Part shown: positions 36,134-45,109 of the stretch, piece by piece
Position numbering within the stretch: position 1 is the stretch's first letter
Layout: the number at the start of each line of letters is the position of its first letter
DNA from: Nostocales cyanobacterium Centralia_MAG_434
Lineage (GTDB): Bacteria > Cyanobacteriota > Cyanobacteriia > Cyanobacteriales > Nostocaceae
Length of the DNA stretch: 64,000 nt
Assembly (NCBI GenBank): GCA_021324415.1
Contig: JAJPJF010000550.1
Coordinates: 1 to 64,000 of the forward strand
Reading direction: 5' to 3'
The notes under the pieces: generated by a model
Seen by the model: the letters and a program-made list of their open reading frames with translations, nothing else
Told to the model about the DNA's origin: nothing
Database searches by the model: none
Made by a program: the position numbers and the translations under genes

Positions 36134-37303
36134 ATGAAGCTGGCAGGACGAGTTAGTCAAGTAAAACCCTCTTTAACCTTGGCCATTGCAGCAAAAGCTA
36201 AGGCAATGAAGGCAGACGGAATAGATGTTTGCAGTTTTAGTGCTGGAGAACCAGACTTTGACACTCCAGCGCACATTAAAGCTGCAGCAAAAAAAGCCTT
36301 AGATGAAGGTAAGACCAAGTATGGTCCAGAAGTTGGAGAACCAAAGTTAAGGGAAGCTCTCGCCCGAAAGTTAAAAACCGATAATGGTCTGAATTACAAA
36401 GCAGAAAATGTTATGGTCACCAACGGTGGCAAACATTCTCTGTTCAACTTGATACTAGCATTGATTGAACCGGGTGATGAGGTCATTATTCCTGCACCTT
36501 ATTGGGTAAGTTATCCAGAAATGGTGACAATTGCAGGTGGAACACCAGTTATTGTAAATACAGATTCCTCAACGGGTTATAAGATCACTGCTGAACAACT
36601 GCGTAAATCAATTACACCTCACACTAAGCTATTTGTCCTCAACTCGCCATCGAATCCGACTGGGATGGTTTATACATTGGACGAGATCAAGGCTTTAGCA
36701 GAAGTTGTAGTTGATGCTGATATTTTGGTTGTTTCCGATGAAATCTATGAAAAGATTCTCTACGATGGCGCAAAACACATCAGCATTGGTTCTCTTGGTG
36801 AAGAAATTTTTGCTCGAACAATTGTCAGCAATGGCTTTGCTAAAGGTTATTCGATGACAGGGTGGCGTTTAGGCTATTTGGCAGGTTCCACGGAGATTAT
36901 TAAAGCGGCAAGTACTATACAAGGTCATAGTACATCTAATGTGTGTACATTTGCTCAGTATGGTGCGATCGCGGCTTTAGAAGGTCTACAAGACTGTGTA
37001 GAAGAGATGCGCCTAGCTTTTGCTAAACGACGAGAGGTCATGTTGGAACGACTCAACGCAATTCCTGGACTAAGTTGTCCAAAACCTGACGGTGCTTTTT
37101 ACATGTTTCCAGATATCAGTAAAACAAAGCTCAAATCCCTAGAATTTTGTAGTGCTCTTTTGGAACAACAGCAAGTGGCAGTGATTCCGGGAATAGCTTT
37201 TGGTGCTGATGATAATATTCGTATTTCTTACGCTACAGATATGGCAACGATTGAAAAGGGAATGGATAGGTTGGAGAAGTTTGTCAGAACAGTCAGTGGT
37301 TAG
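36134..37303 (+). CDS. Aspartate aminotransferase (class I, 1-gamma type)
   Basis: A 389-residue PLP aminotransferase close to the prokaryotic aspartate/prephenate type (AT Ib). Motifs: [16 protein letters not shown] (substrate site), [38 protein letters not shown] with the Asn, [13 protein letters not shown] with the pyridine-binding Asp, and [16 protein letters not shown] with PLP Lys237. It would transfer the amino group between aspartate or related acids and 2-oxoglutarate; some relatives also use prephenate. The ATG at 36134 is preferred to a GTG two codons earlier. It stands just right of the insertion element and ends at a strong hairpin. Confidence 0.93.
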   Translation: MKLAGRVSQVKPSLTLAIAAKAKAMKADGIDVCSFSAGEPDFDTPAHIKAAAKKALDEGKTKYGPEVGEPKLREALARKLKTDNGLNYKAENVMVTNGGKHSLFNLILALIEPGDEVIIPAPYWVSYPEMVTIAGGTPVIVNTDSSTGYKITAEQLRKSITPHTKLFVLNSPSNPTGMVYTLDEIKALAEVVVDADILVVSDEIYEKILYDGAKHISIGSLGEEIFARTIVSNGFAKGYSMTGWRLGYLAGSTEIIKAASTIQGHSTSNVCTFAQYGAIAALEGLQDCVEEMRLAFAKRREVMLERLNAIPGLSCPKPDGAFYMFPDISKTKLKSLEFCSALLEQQQVAVIPGIAFGADDNIRISYATDMATIEKGMDRLEKFVRTVSG

Positions 37304-37314
37304 TTCACTAGTTG

Positions 37315-37342
37315 GTAGGGACGAATGACAGTTCGTCCCTAC
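37315..37342. terminator. Terminator hairpin between convergent genes
   Basis: GTAGGGACGAA (37315-37325) pairs exactly with TTCGTCCCTAC (37332-37342) with a 6-base loop, and outer bases extend the stem to about 14 pairs. It lies between the aminotransferase and the convergent glycosyltransferase gene. Confidence 0.75.
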
Positions 37343-37374
37343 TAAATTCTATAGGACACACAACAAATGTACTT

Positions 37375-38562
37375 TCACATCAACCCCATCTCTTGCAAAC
37401 TTTGCCGTAACCGCTGCGCCTCTTGGGGGTTGCGCTGTTCATGAAGGGCGATCGCAGTTTTAAAAGCTGTCAAACTCTCTTGAACATAACCAGTTTTTAG
37501 CAGCACTACTCCTAAATTTTGATATGCTTCTGCATAGCTAGGATTTAACTGGATTGCTTTTTGATATGATGCGATCGCATCGGGATATAAATTCATTGAT
37601 TTGAAAGTCAGTCCCAAATTGCAGTGAAGTGCAGCAAAATTAGGATCAATCTTTAAAGCTGTTTGGTAAGCCGTTTGTGCACCTTTTAAATCACCAACGG
37701 CTTTGAGTAAATTACCGAGGTTGTTATATGCTCCTAACTTGAGGATGGGGTAAATAGGCAATTTGATGGCAGCTTTGTAGTGAGCGATCGCTTGTTTAGA
37801 GTTTTGAAGCCGACTGTAAGCAATACCCAAATGATAGTAGAGCTCGTACAACACCTCATAATTTTCTTCACAGGCAGTAACGCCGCGTGCAAGTAACTCA
37901 ATGCCTGATGCTATTTTCCCAATATCTACATATAATGCGCCCAATTTGCTACAAACATAAGGATCATGAGGATGAGTCGCGAGAAACTCTTCCATTGCTG
38001 CCTGTGCCTTGACGTATTTGTTCTGTTGAGATATGACATCTTTTTGGTATCCCACATGCAAAATTGCTACATTTGGTAAATAGCCTATTTGCCAGTGTGG
38101 TTCTTGTTTTAAAATGACTGTTACGCTGTCATCTATCAAAGCATGATAAGGGCGAGTGAAGTGTATATCCGGATGATGACGAAATAGGCGAGAAACAAGA
38201 GAATAGGGAGATTGGGCTGCGCCGACTTCATGACGAACAAGGTTAATGAGCAAATATTCTTCCCTTTGAATAGCATCTCGTAACTTTGGAACAATTTTGG
38301 GGGATAGAATCTCATCAGCATCTAAGACAAGAATCCAATCACCCGTCACATATTGTAGTGCTTCATTCCGGGCTGCACTGAAGTCATTGCACCATTGAAA
38401 GTGATGCACTTTTGCACCAAATCTTTGTGCTATTTGCGGAGTACGATCCACAGAACCAGTGTCTAGAACTACTATTTCATCGACAACATTTTTGACACTG
38501 CTAAGGCATTTTGGTAGTGTGATTTCTTCATTTTTTACGATCATGCATAAGCTGAGTTTCAT
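37375..38562 (-). CDS. Family 2 glycosyltransferase fused to TPRs
   Basis: A 395-residue protein. Residues 1-190 are a GT-A glycosyltransferase of the family 2 SPT-like kind: LSLCMIVKNEEITLPKCLSSVKNVVDEIVVLDTGSVDRT, DFSAARNEAL and the metal-binding DxD region LVLDADEIL. Residues about 200-390 form tetratricopeptide repeats (NNLGNLLKAVGDLKGAQTAYQTALKIDPN and similar), which usually bind partner proteins. Such fusions are common in cyanobacterial cell-envelope and glycan loci, but donor and acceptor are unknown. A decayed second copy of the N-terminal domain lies immediately upstream (38645-39160). Confidence 0.9.
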   Translation of the reverse strand: MKLSLCMIVKNEEITLPKCLSSVKNVVDEIVVLDTGSVDRTPQIAQRFGAKVHHFQWCNDFSAARNEALQYVTGDWILVLDADEILSPKIVPKLRDAIQREEYLLINLVRHEVGAAQSPYSLVSRLFRHHPDIHFTRPYHALIDDSVTVILKQEPHWQIGYLPNVAILHVGYQKDVISQQNKYVKAQAAMEEFLATHPHDPYVCSKLGALYVDIGKIASGIELLARGVTACEENYEVLYELYYHLGIAYSRLQNSKQAIAHYKAAIKLPIYPILKLGAYNNLGNLLKAVGDLKGAQTAYQTALKIDPNFAALHCNLGLTFKSMNLYPDAIASYQKAIQLNPSYAEAYQNLGVVLLKTGYVQESLTAFKTAIALHEQRNPQEAQRLRQSLQEMGLM

Positions 38563-38644
38563 ACTTCTGGAAGTGAGTAGTTTGAGGTTCTAGAGAATCG
38601 AGAATGGGAGAAGTGATGTAAAAGCAATCTTATACATCCTGTAT

Positions 38645-39160
38645 AAACCCATCAAAAAGCACGCTATAAAAAAGTTTTATAACCGACAGATGATCAATAA
38701 CTCCCAAAACAAGCAAGGTGGTGATTGCACTCTCTTATGTTAGTTAATTGGTATGAAGCGATGGGCTTTCTGTATCGATTGCTATAAGCGATAATTGTAC
38801 TCTACTTGTCGTCATCAAGTCGAGGTGAAAAATGACTGCTATTTGTAAAGACAATCATCTGCTATTATCAATAAACCTATTTACCATTGACCTCACAAAG
38901 CGCTTCGCGCCTTACAGTTGCCTTGATGATGAGAAATCCATCTTCAGCGCTGTTTTACAGCTTAGCGCCCAAGGTAGAGAGGAATGAGTGTCATCCGAAA
39001 GGAGTAGATCATGAGAATAATGCTCTTTTGCTTTTAATCTTTGCGTGATTTGCGGAATGAAAGCAAGTTAGCTTGTATCTAATACAACCTGTTTAATCTT
39101 GAATATTTTTAACAGCGCTGAGGCGTTTTGACAACACAACTTCTTTATCTTTCACTATCT
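38645..39160 (-). pseudogene. Decayed second copy of the family 2 glycosyltransferase
   Basis: On the minus strand the best-preserved segment reads IVKDKEVVLSKRLSAVKNI, against IVKNEEITLPKCLSSVKNV at the start of the intact neighbour (12 of 21 residues identical when extended to the following Asp). Further along, in shifted frames, come DFSSSR, REALCEVNGK (neighbour RNEALQYVTGDW), IGLLIIADDCL (neighbour WILVLDADEIL) and QSPPCL (neighbour QSPYSL), in the same order. Stops and frameshifts interrupt it throughout. It is therefore a dead tandem paralogue covering about the first 155 codons. The outer limits are approximate. Confidence 0.65.
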
Positions 39161-39273
39161 AAATAAATAGGTTCAGTCGTATGGAGCACTTATGTACTTC
39201 TTTTTGTAAATTTAAGCAACTTTAATTCTGTGCGAAAATCGACATTAAATAAAGGAACAATTTTCCACGACCT

Positions 39274-40737
39274 ATGGTGATTTTGATGTTGGGTCAAAAG
39301 ATAGGTGGACGCCACCAAATTCGTAAACAGTTACAAAAAGGGGGTTTTGGTTTTACTTTCGTAGCAGAAGATATACAACGACCAGGAAATCCTAAGTGCG
39401 TTGTTAAGCATTTGAAACCACGAGTTAACGAGCCTAATACTTTACGTGAGGCACAACGTCTTTTTCATAAAGAAGCAGAAATTCAGGAAAATCTAGGAAA
39501 TCATGACCAAATCCCTCGACTTTTAGCTCGCTTTGAAGAAAATCAGGAATTTTATCTAGTTCAGGAATTTGTTGAAGGTCATGATTTGAGTGCAGAATTG
39601 CCTGTAGGTGAGCAGTTGGGCGAGACTTATGTAATAAAACTTTTACAGGAGATTTTAGAAGTCTTAGCCTTTGTCCATGAACACGGGGTAATTCATCGGG
39701 ATATCAAACCCTCAAATATACGACGACGGCAAGATGGTAAAATTGTGTTGATTGACTTTGGTGCAGTCAAACAAATTAGTACTCAGGTCGTTAATTCTCA
39801 AGGAGAAACAGCTTTTACGATCTCTATTGGTACTCCTGGCTATATGCCGAGTGAACAAGCCAATGGAAATCCCCAATTTAGCAGTGATGTTTATGCAGTA
39901 GGAATTATTGGTATTCAAGCCCTCACAGGAACATCTCCGGCTAAATTTTTAAAAGATCCTAAAACAAGTGAGATTATTTGGCGTCATCAAACACAGGTAA
40001 GCTCTCAGCTAGCAGATATTATAGATAAAATGGTGCGCTATGACTTTCGTCAACGTTACCCATCAGCTTCTGAAGCGTTGCAAGCTTTAATGGAACTACC
40101 ACTGTCTGGTACTACAAAAAAACAGAATCAAACCACGAAGATATTAAATCTTCCCTCAGTTCCTCCAATTACAATAACCCCGTCCTCGCTAGTACCTAGA
40201 AAGTTGTTCGTTGAACTGCTCATAGCAGCAGTACTTACAACTGTTATTATATTTTTATTTCATATCATAACTCCAAAAGAAGTTTTCTTTAACTACGAAA
40301 ATCATAATTATGGAATTAAGATCAAATACCCTCAATCATGGGAAATACAAAATATAAATAATCCTATAACTGGCGAAGTTGTTACATTTTGGTCGCCAAA
40401 ACAATATAACATGAACAGATTACAAGAAAAATTAACTATAAGTGTAGAAGAATTTTCAGGAACATTAGATGAATTTAGAGAATCATCAATTAAAGATATT
40501 AAAAATCATATGATTGATGCTAAGATTGTTAATACAAATTCAACGCTTCTCTCACACAAATTTGCTAATCAATTAGTGTTTACTGGAAAAGATGGAAAAA
40601 GTCGTATAAAAAATTTACAAGTTTTTACGTTAGAAGATGATAAAGCATATGTTATTACGTACACAGCAACAATAGATAACTATGATGATTTTCTTCAAAC
40701 AGCAGAAAACATGATTAAATCATTTGAAATTGAGTAA
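39274..40737 (+). CDS. Transmembrane Ser/Thr kinase with extracytoplasmic PsbP/DUF1795-like domain
   Basis: A 487-residue Hanks-type kinase. Residues 10-275 form the kinase: QKGGFGFTFVAED (glycine loop), VVKHL with the ATP Lys, HRDIKPSNIRRR (catalytic), LIDFGAVKQ and GTPGYMPSEQ. One membrane helix (about 308-335, FVELLIAAVLTTVIIFLFHII) leads to a 150-residue outer domain beginning FNYENHNYGIKIKYPQSWEI, a start typical of PsbP/DUF1795-like folds. So it could sense a periplasmic or lumenal signal. The ATG at 39274 is used; the Met at 39286 is possible. It is convergent with a protease/TPR gene only 4 bases away. Confidence 0.88.
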   Translation: MVILMLGQKIGGRHQIRKQLQKGGFGFTFVAEDIQRPGNPKCVVKHLKPRVNEPNTLREAQRLFHKEAEIQENLGNHDQIPRLLARFEENQEFYLVQEFVEGHDLSAELPVGEQLGETYVIKLLQEILEVLAFVHEHGVIHRDIKPSNIRRRQDGKIVLIDFGAVKQISTQVVNSQGETAFTISIGTPGYMPSEQANGNPQFSSDVYAVGIIGIQALTGTSPAKFLKDPKTSEIIWRHQTQVSSQLADIIDKMVRYDFRQRYPSASEALQALMELPLSGTTKKQNQTTKILNLPSVPPITITPSSLVPRKLFVELLIAAVLTTVIIFLFHIITPKEVFFNYENHNYGIKIKYPQSWEIQNINNPITGEVVTFWSPKQYNMNRLQEKLTISVEEFSGTLDEFRESSIKDIKNHMIDAKIVNTNSTLLSHKFANQLVFTGKDGKSRIKNLQVFTLEDDKAYVITYTATIDNYDDFLQTAENMIKSFEIE

Positions 40738-40741
40738 AAAA

Positions 40742-42544
40742 TTAATGATCAAGTATTTTAGTTAATCCTAAAGCTTTTTGAGAGTCGTCCGCTTTTCCCT
40801 GTTGTTGAAAAAGTTCCGATGCTTTACGCAAATCTGTGATTGCCGCCTGCTTGTCTCCCAAGTCTCGACGAGCAAGACCCCGATTGTAGTAGGCTAAAGC
40901 TAAATTGGGATCAAGCTGCAGCGCTTTATTATAATCCTCGAGTGCCTTTTGCCTATCTCCCATTTGAGCATATACAAGGCCCCGGTTATTGTAAGCTAAG
41001 ACTAAGTTGGGATTAATTTGTAGCGCTTTGTTATAGTCTTCCAGTGCTTTTTGCTTATCTCCCAAATCGGCTTGAACTGCTCCTCGATTGTAGTAAGCTA
41101 AGTCTAAGTTGGGATTGATTTGTAGAGCTTTGTTGTAATCTTCAAGTGCCTTTTGCTTATCCCCCATCTGTGCATGAGCAAGACCCCGGTTGTTATAGGC
41201 CAAGGCTAAATTAGGATCAATCTGCAGCGCTTTATTGTAATCCTCAATGGCTTTCTGCTTGTCTCCCAACTCAGCACGAAGTAGACCACGATTATTGTAG
41301 GCTCGAGCTAAGTTGGGATCAATCTGTAGTGCTTTGTCATAATCCTCAATGGCTTTCTGCTTATCTCCTAACTCAGCACGAAGTAGACCACGATTGTTGT
41401 AGGCTAAAGCTAAATTGGGATTAATCTGTAGTGCTTTGTCATAATCCTCGATGGCCTTCTGCTTGTTTCCTAATTCGACAAAGGTTGCTCCTCGATTGTA
41501 GAAAGCTACGGCTAAAGAGGGATCAATTCTTAGTGCTTGATCATAATCTTCCATGGCCTTCTGCTTGTCTCCCAACTGGTTACGGGCAAGACCTCGATTA
41601 TTGTAAGCTAGAGCTAAGTAGGGATTAATCCGTAGTGCCTGGTTGTAATCTTCAATAGCACCCTGTTGATCCCCCATTTGAGCTCGGGCAGAGCCTCGAT
41701 AATAGTATGCTATTGCATAGTTTTGTTTGAGGCGAATAGCCTCAGTCTCATCATTAATGGCTCCTTGAAAGTCTTTTTTGTCATACTTGTCCATACCTTG
41801 AATTAAGAAGTTATCAGCCGTAGGTCCCATAGCTATCAAAACCGGAGCTGAAACTCCCAAATCTACTCCTACTTTTGCTGCTAGTCTCAAAAAGGTATTA
41901 ATAGGAATGCCTAAGTAAAAGCCTGTTTTATCAGCATTGGGACTTAGGTCTTCCCTGCCATTAACTCCTACTAGTTCTCCTAACTCATTCAGAACTGGGC
42001 CACCACTCATCCCTTTTTTGGTTTCATTGCTATAGACCATGGCATAACCATCACGCAAAGCTTTTGCTGCGTTAGCATTAATTGTCCCAGGGATAAAAGT
42101 ATAAATCGATTGATTGATGGCAAATGTCGGTGCAGGGTATCCAGATACATAAGCTTTCGTGCCTGCTGTACTAATGTCAGAGTTACCTATTTTGGCAACT
42201 GTGTAATTTTGACTACTCGTAAACTGTACAACAGCCAAGTCTACTCCTGGTATTTGTTTCATCGTGCTGTAGTTAAGCTGGTAGTGCTTTTCATCAGGAG
42301 TCACAATTTCATATTTGTCTGGTACTTCTAACACATGAGCAGTTGTCAAGACGGTGTAAGTGTTGCCTGAATGCTTGATGATTACCCCAGAACCGTACCT
42401 TGGCGTTTTGCTTTGAATCCGGACTGTGATTTCTTGGGCAATTTTAGATATATCAGTGGCAGATAGTGCTACCACAACTTGCGTCTGCACAAGAGCTATT
42501 GTTATGCCAATGAGTGCTGGTGCCAGTTGAGAATAAAAATTCAT
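40742..42544 (-). CDS. Secreted trypsin-like protease with ten TPRs
   Basis: A 600-residue exported protein. A signal peptide (about 1-27, PALIGITIALVQTQVVVALS) precedes a chymotrypsin-fold protease domain with an apparent triad His70 (LTTAHVL), Asp102 (GVDLAVVQF) and Ser180 (KKGMSGGPVL). Residues about 240-580 form ten 34-residue tetratricopeptide repeats with nearly identical sequence (pattern LALAYNNRGL..LGDKQKAIEDYNKALQINPN). There is no PDZ domain, unlike HtrA/Deg proteins. It probably acts in the periplasm or thylakoid lumen, with the TPR arm holding substrates or partners. It is last in a minus-strand cluster after a second protease and a COP23 gene. Confidence 0.9.
   Translation of the reverse strand: MNFYSQLAPALIGITIALVQTQVVVALSATDISKIAQEITVRIQSKTPRYGSGVIIKHSGNTYTVLTTAHVLEVPDKYEIVTPDEKHYQLNYSTMKQIPGVDLAVVQFTSSQNYTVAKIGNSDISTAGTKAYVSGYPAPTFAINQSIYTFIPGTINANAAKALRDGYAMVYSNETKKGMSGGPVLNELGELVGVNGREDLSPNADKTGFYLGIPINTFLRLAAKVGVDLGVSAPVLIAMGPTADNFLIQGMDKYDKKDFQGAINDETEAIRLKQNYAIAYYYRGSARAQMGDQQGAIEDYNQALRINPYLALAYNNRGLARNQLGDKQKAMEDYDQALRIDPSLAVAFYNRGATFVELGNKQKAIEDYDKALQINPNLALAYNNRGLLRAELGDKQKAIEDYDKALQIDPNLARAYNNRGLLRAELGDKQKAIEDYNKALQIDPNLALAYNNRGLAHAQMGDKQKALEDYNKALQINPNLDLAYYNRGAVQADLGDKQKALEDYNKALQINPNLVLAYNNRGLVYAQMGDRQKALEDYNKALQLDPNLALAYYNRGLARRDLGDKQAAITDLRKASELFQQQGKADDSQKALGLTKILDH
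40800..41824 (-). repeat. Array of about ten 102-bp TPR-coding repeats
   Basis: Within the protease gene the sequence repeats with a 102-base (34-codon) period; words for GDKQKAIEDYNKAL and LAYNNRGL recur almost unchanged at DNA level. The inner copies (5 to 9) are the most alike, which suggests recent copying by unequal recombination or slippage. Copy number may therefore differ among strains. Confidence 0.85.
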
Positions 42545-42624
42545 TTAAACCTCCTCAACGATGCTATAACCGTGGTGTTCCAAGCTAATTGCCCTGTTTG
42601 TTCTATATTTCTTCGAAATAAGCA

Positions 42625-43422
42625 TTACTTGAGGGTATTTGGGAACGAAGAACGAACAGTATTCATTGGCACAGCCCAACTGAGATGAATAATCTGTTGA
42701 TGTAAAGCTGGATCAGCTTCGGAACCATCAGTAAACACAGAAGGAGCATCCCACAGTGGATAAGCGTGTATTCCATTCACTCCTACAACAAAACCACGAC
42801 GATTCAGTAATGGTCCACCACTCATGCCTTTTTCAATGGCATTCGTATGCCCAACTTTATATCCTCCCTCTAAAGCTTTGTGTAGTAACAACGACACTTT
42901 ACCACTTGTGAAGACAAAACCTTTTCCGTGATCTCCCTTTTCTACAAAGGGAAAGCCAGCAGCAAACACCTGATCTCCTACTTTTGGTGGAGAGCCAAGG
43001 GATGCTACAGTATAAACATAGCCACTACTAAAAAACTGCAATAAAGCTAAATCATTGCCTTGCTGTAGAGACGTTGCATGTAAAGTATTTAGACTATCTT
43101 GACGTACATTAGCGGACCAAATGTGATTATCATTTGTCTGAATACGATAGGGAGGACTACCTGCTCGCAAAACATGAGCATTCGTCAAGACAGTATAAGC
43201 AGAGCCTTGCCTTTGTAGCAAAATCCCTGAACCTAAAACACTTTGCGACATCACCTTCACAGTGATTGCCTGTGCCTGCTGGTGCAGTTGTTGTATAGAT
43301 ATTTGAGTACGTGGTTGATTCGGTTTATTAAGCCTGTTGCCACTGACATTTGCTGCCCATGTTGACAAGGTAATCAATAATCCGCCAACACTAGCAACTA
43401 GTGTCAATTTCTGCCAATTCAT
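42625..43422 (-). CDS. Secreted trypsin-like serine protease
   Basis: A 265-residue exported protease related to the protease domain of the next gene. An N-terminal hydrophobic segment (about 6-24, LTLVASVGGLLITLSTWAA) is a signal or anchor. The triad appears as His83 (LTNAHVL), Asp124 (GNDLALLQF) and Ser201 (EKGMSGGPLL). It has no PDZ or TPR part. The gene starts 46 bases after the COP23 gene and ends 80 bases before the TPR protease gene, all on the minus strand, so the three probably form an operon. Substrates are unknown. Confidence 0.88.
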   Translation of the reverse strand: MNWQKLTLVASVGGLLITLSTWAANVSGNRLNKPNQPRTQISIQQLHQQAQAITVKVMSQSVLGSGILLQRQGSAYTVLTNAHVLRAGSPPYRIQTNDNHIWSANVRQDSLNTLHATSLQQGNDLALLQFFSSGYVYTVASLGSPPKVGDQVFAAGFPFVEKGDHGKGFVFTSGKVSLLLHKALEGGYKVGHTNAIEKGMSGGPLLNRRGFVVGVNGIHAYPLWDAPSVFTDGSEADPALHQQIIHLSWAVPMNTVRSSFPNTLK

Positions 43423-43468
43423 CTAAGGACTCTTGCTTGCACCTGCATTGGGTTAAGGAATCGATTTA

Positions 43469-44005
43469 CTAATTATCTACTGATGGTGCGAAGTATAGGT
43501 ATGCTTCAACATCAATATTAACTGGATCATTAGTTTCATCCCCGCCACTTTGATTTACGGCGTTTCCCGCTGCCAAAGCACGGCGATCAAATAACTTACG
43601 TGCAGTTGCATCAGGATCACTACCATTTAGGAGAGTGAACAACAAAGTTCTCTCTGTACAAGCAGCCTTTTTCTGTGCAGCCGCACAGACAACAGGTTGT
43701 CCGTTGAGCATGCCAGCTTTAATAAATTTCAATGTACCGTTATCATAGTTACTCTGGAATCTTCGGGAGACTTCTTGGCAGCGCCGCACTGGCGTTAGTC
43801 GCCCATGGCTGATATAGTTGGAAACCCAGTGAATAATTGGCACACTCTTTCCGTCTTGGGTACGGACAAATGTTGTAGGTACACCATCGCTTTGATTACA
43901 GTAGAAGGTTGCACCTTCTGCGTAACTGGGTTTATTGAGGGTTAGACTTGTGCCACAGGCGATCGCAACCCCCATCAACACTTGGGCAAATAACCGCAGT
44001 TTCAT
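43469..44005 (-). CDS. COP23 domain protein
   Basis: A 178-residue exported protein of the COP23 family, named after a circadian-oscillating 23-kDa membrane-associated polypeptide of Synechococcus RF-1. A signal peptide (about 1-29, ending PSYAEG) is followed by the family core FYCNQSDGVPTTFVRTQDGKSVPIIHWVSNYI, RLTPVRRCQEVSRRFQ and LNGQPVVCAAAQKKAACTERTLLFTLLNGSDPDATARKLFD. Four Cys in the mature part could form disulfides. The molecular role is unknown. It is first of the three-gene cluster with two serine proteases. Confidence 0.85.
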   Translation of the reverse strand: MKLRLFAQVLMGVAIACGTSLTLNKPSYAEGATFYCNQSDGVPTTFVRTQDGKSVPIIHWVSNYISHGRLTPVRRCQEVSRRFQSNYDNGTLKFIKAGMLNGQPVVCAAAQKKAACTERTLLFTLLNGSDPDATARKLFDRRALAAGNAVNQSGGDETNDPVNIDVEAYLYFAPSVDN

Positions 44006-44271
44006 AAGTCAGGCAAGAATCTTTTGGCTTAGTATATTAAATTATATAGATAATATATTACGATATTCCTACTACAGAAGGAAGATATTGTCTTTTTTTC
44101 TTTTTTAGCAAAAATTTACACATCGTTAAGTTTACAAGTCTCCATTAACCATGAAAGCACAAAGTCATTGAAATCAGCAAAAAGTACGTTCGCTTTCTAT
44201 CTGTTACCTTATAAACAGTGTAATTATATATTATTACGCACCTTATAATACCTATTATTCAACCAATCCAC

Positions 44272-45102
44272 ATGAGTCGAGACAAAGTAAACAAACAACC
44301 TAGTTCTAAAAAAACAGGTGCTTTGCCTAGGTCAATCGGGAAAATCATTAATAAAATCAAAGAAGAAATCTCCCCTCAAGGAGAACAGCATTTTGTTAGA
44401 GAGTTTCGAAGCTCTAGAAATAGAACAAGATCTGCTGTAAGATTTTTGATATTATTAATTATCGTGCCTGTATTAATACAGTTTTTATCAAAAACATTGA
44501 TAGTAAGTCCGATAGTAGAGCGGATGAGAGGTGAGAATACATCACAAATCTTTCTCAATAATGGAATGGAAGATGATGCTCTACAAGAATTGAAATTGTT
44601 TGAAAAGAGACTGAAATTTCAGAGTTTTCTGTATAACACACCTAGCCTTTCAACAGAAGAAGTAGAAAAGCAAGTAAAGCAAAAAGCTATCTCCATAGCA
44701 CAGGAATTTCGTGAGAAAAGTACTGATGCAATTAGTAATGTGTTCGCCGACTTGATATCAGTAGGTGCTTTTGCAATTTTAGTAGCTACAAATAGGCGAC
44801 AAATTGCAACTATCAAGTCGTTTATGGATGAAATTGTCTATGGACTCAGTGACAGTGCTAAGGCTTTTTTCATAATTATGTTCACAGATATATTTGTTGG
44901 ATTTCACTCCCCAGAGGGATGGGAAGTGATTCTCAATGGCTTTGCAGAACATATGGGTTTACCAGCAAATAGAAGCGTAATATTTGTATTTATTGCTACA
45001 TTTCCTGTAATTTTAACGAGCATATTTAAATATTGGATATTTAACTATCTCAGTCGTTTGTCTCCCTCAGCATTAGCTACATTAAAAGAAATGGACGAAT
45101 AA
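44272..45102 (+). CDS. PxcA/CemA-family proton extrusion protein (short form)
   Basis: A 276-residue membrane protein of the PxcA/CemA family, which in cyanobacteria supports light-induced proton release at the plasma membrane and in plastids sits in the envelope. Four hydrophobic segments are visible (about 56-78, 158-170, 195-212, 240-262). The C-terminal signature FHSPEGWEVILNGFAEHMGLPANRSVIFVFIATFPVILTSIFKYWIFNYLSRLSPSALATLKEM is strongly conserved. It is shorter than typical PxcA (over 400 residues), lacking much of the soluble N-terminal part, so it may be a PxcL-like paralogue. Start ATG at 44272 in the only plausible frame. Confidence 0.88.
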   Translation: MSRDKVNKQPSSKKTGALPRSIGKIINKIKEEISPQGEQHFVREFRSSRNRTRSAVRFLILLIIVPVLIQFLSKTLIVSPIVERMRGENTSQIFLNNGMEDDALQELKLFEKRLKFQSFLYNTPSLSTEEVEKQVKQKAISIAQEFREKSTDAISNVFADLISVGAFAILVATNRRQIATIKSFMDEIVYGLSDSAKAFFIIMFTDIFVGFHSPEGWEVILNGFAEHMGLPANRSVIFVFIATFPVILTSIFKYWIFNYLSRLSPSALATLKEMDE

Positions 45103-45109
45103 ATGGCTT

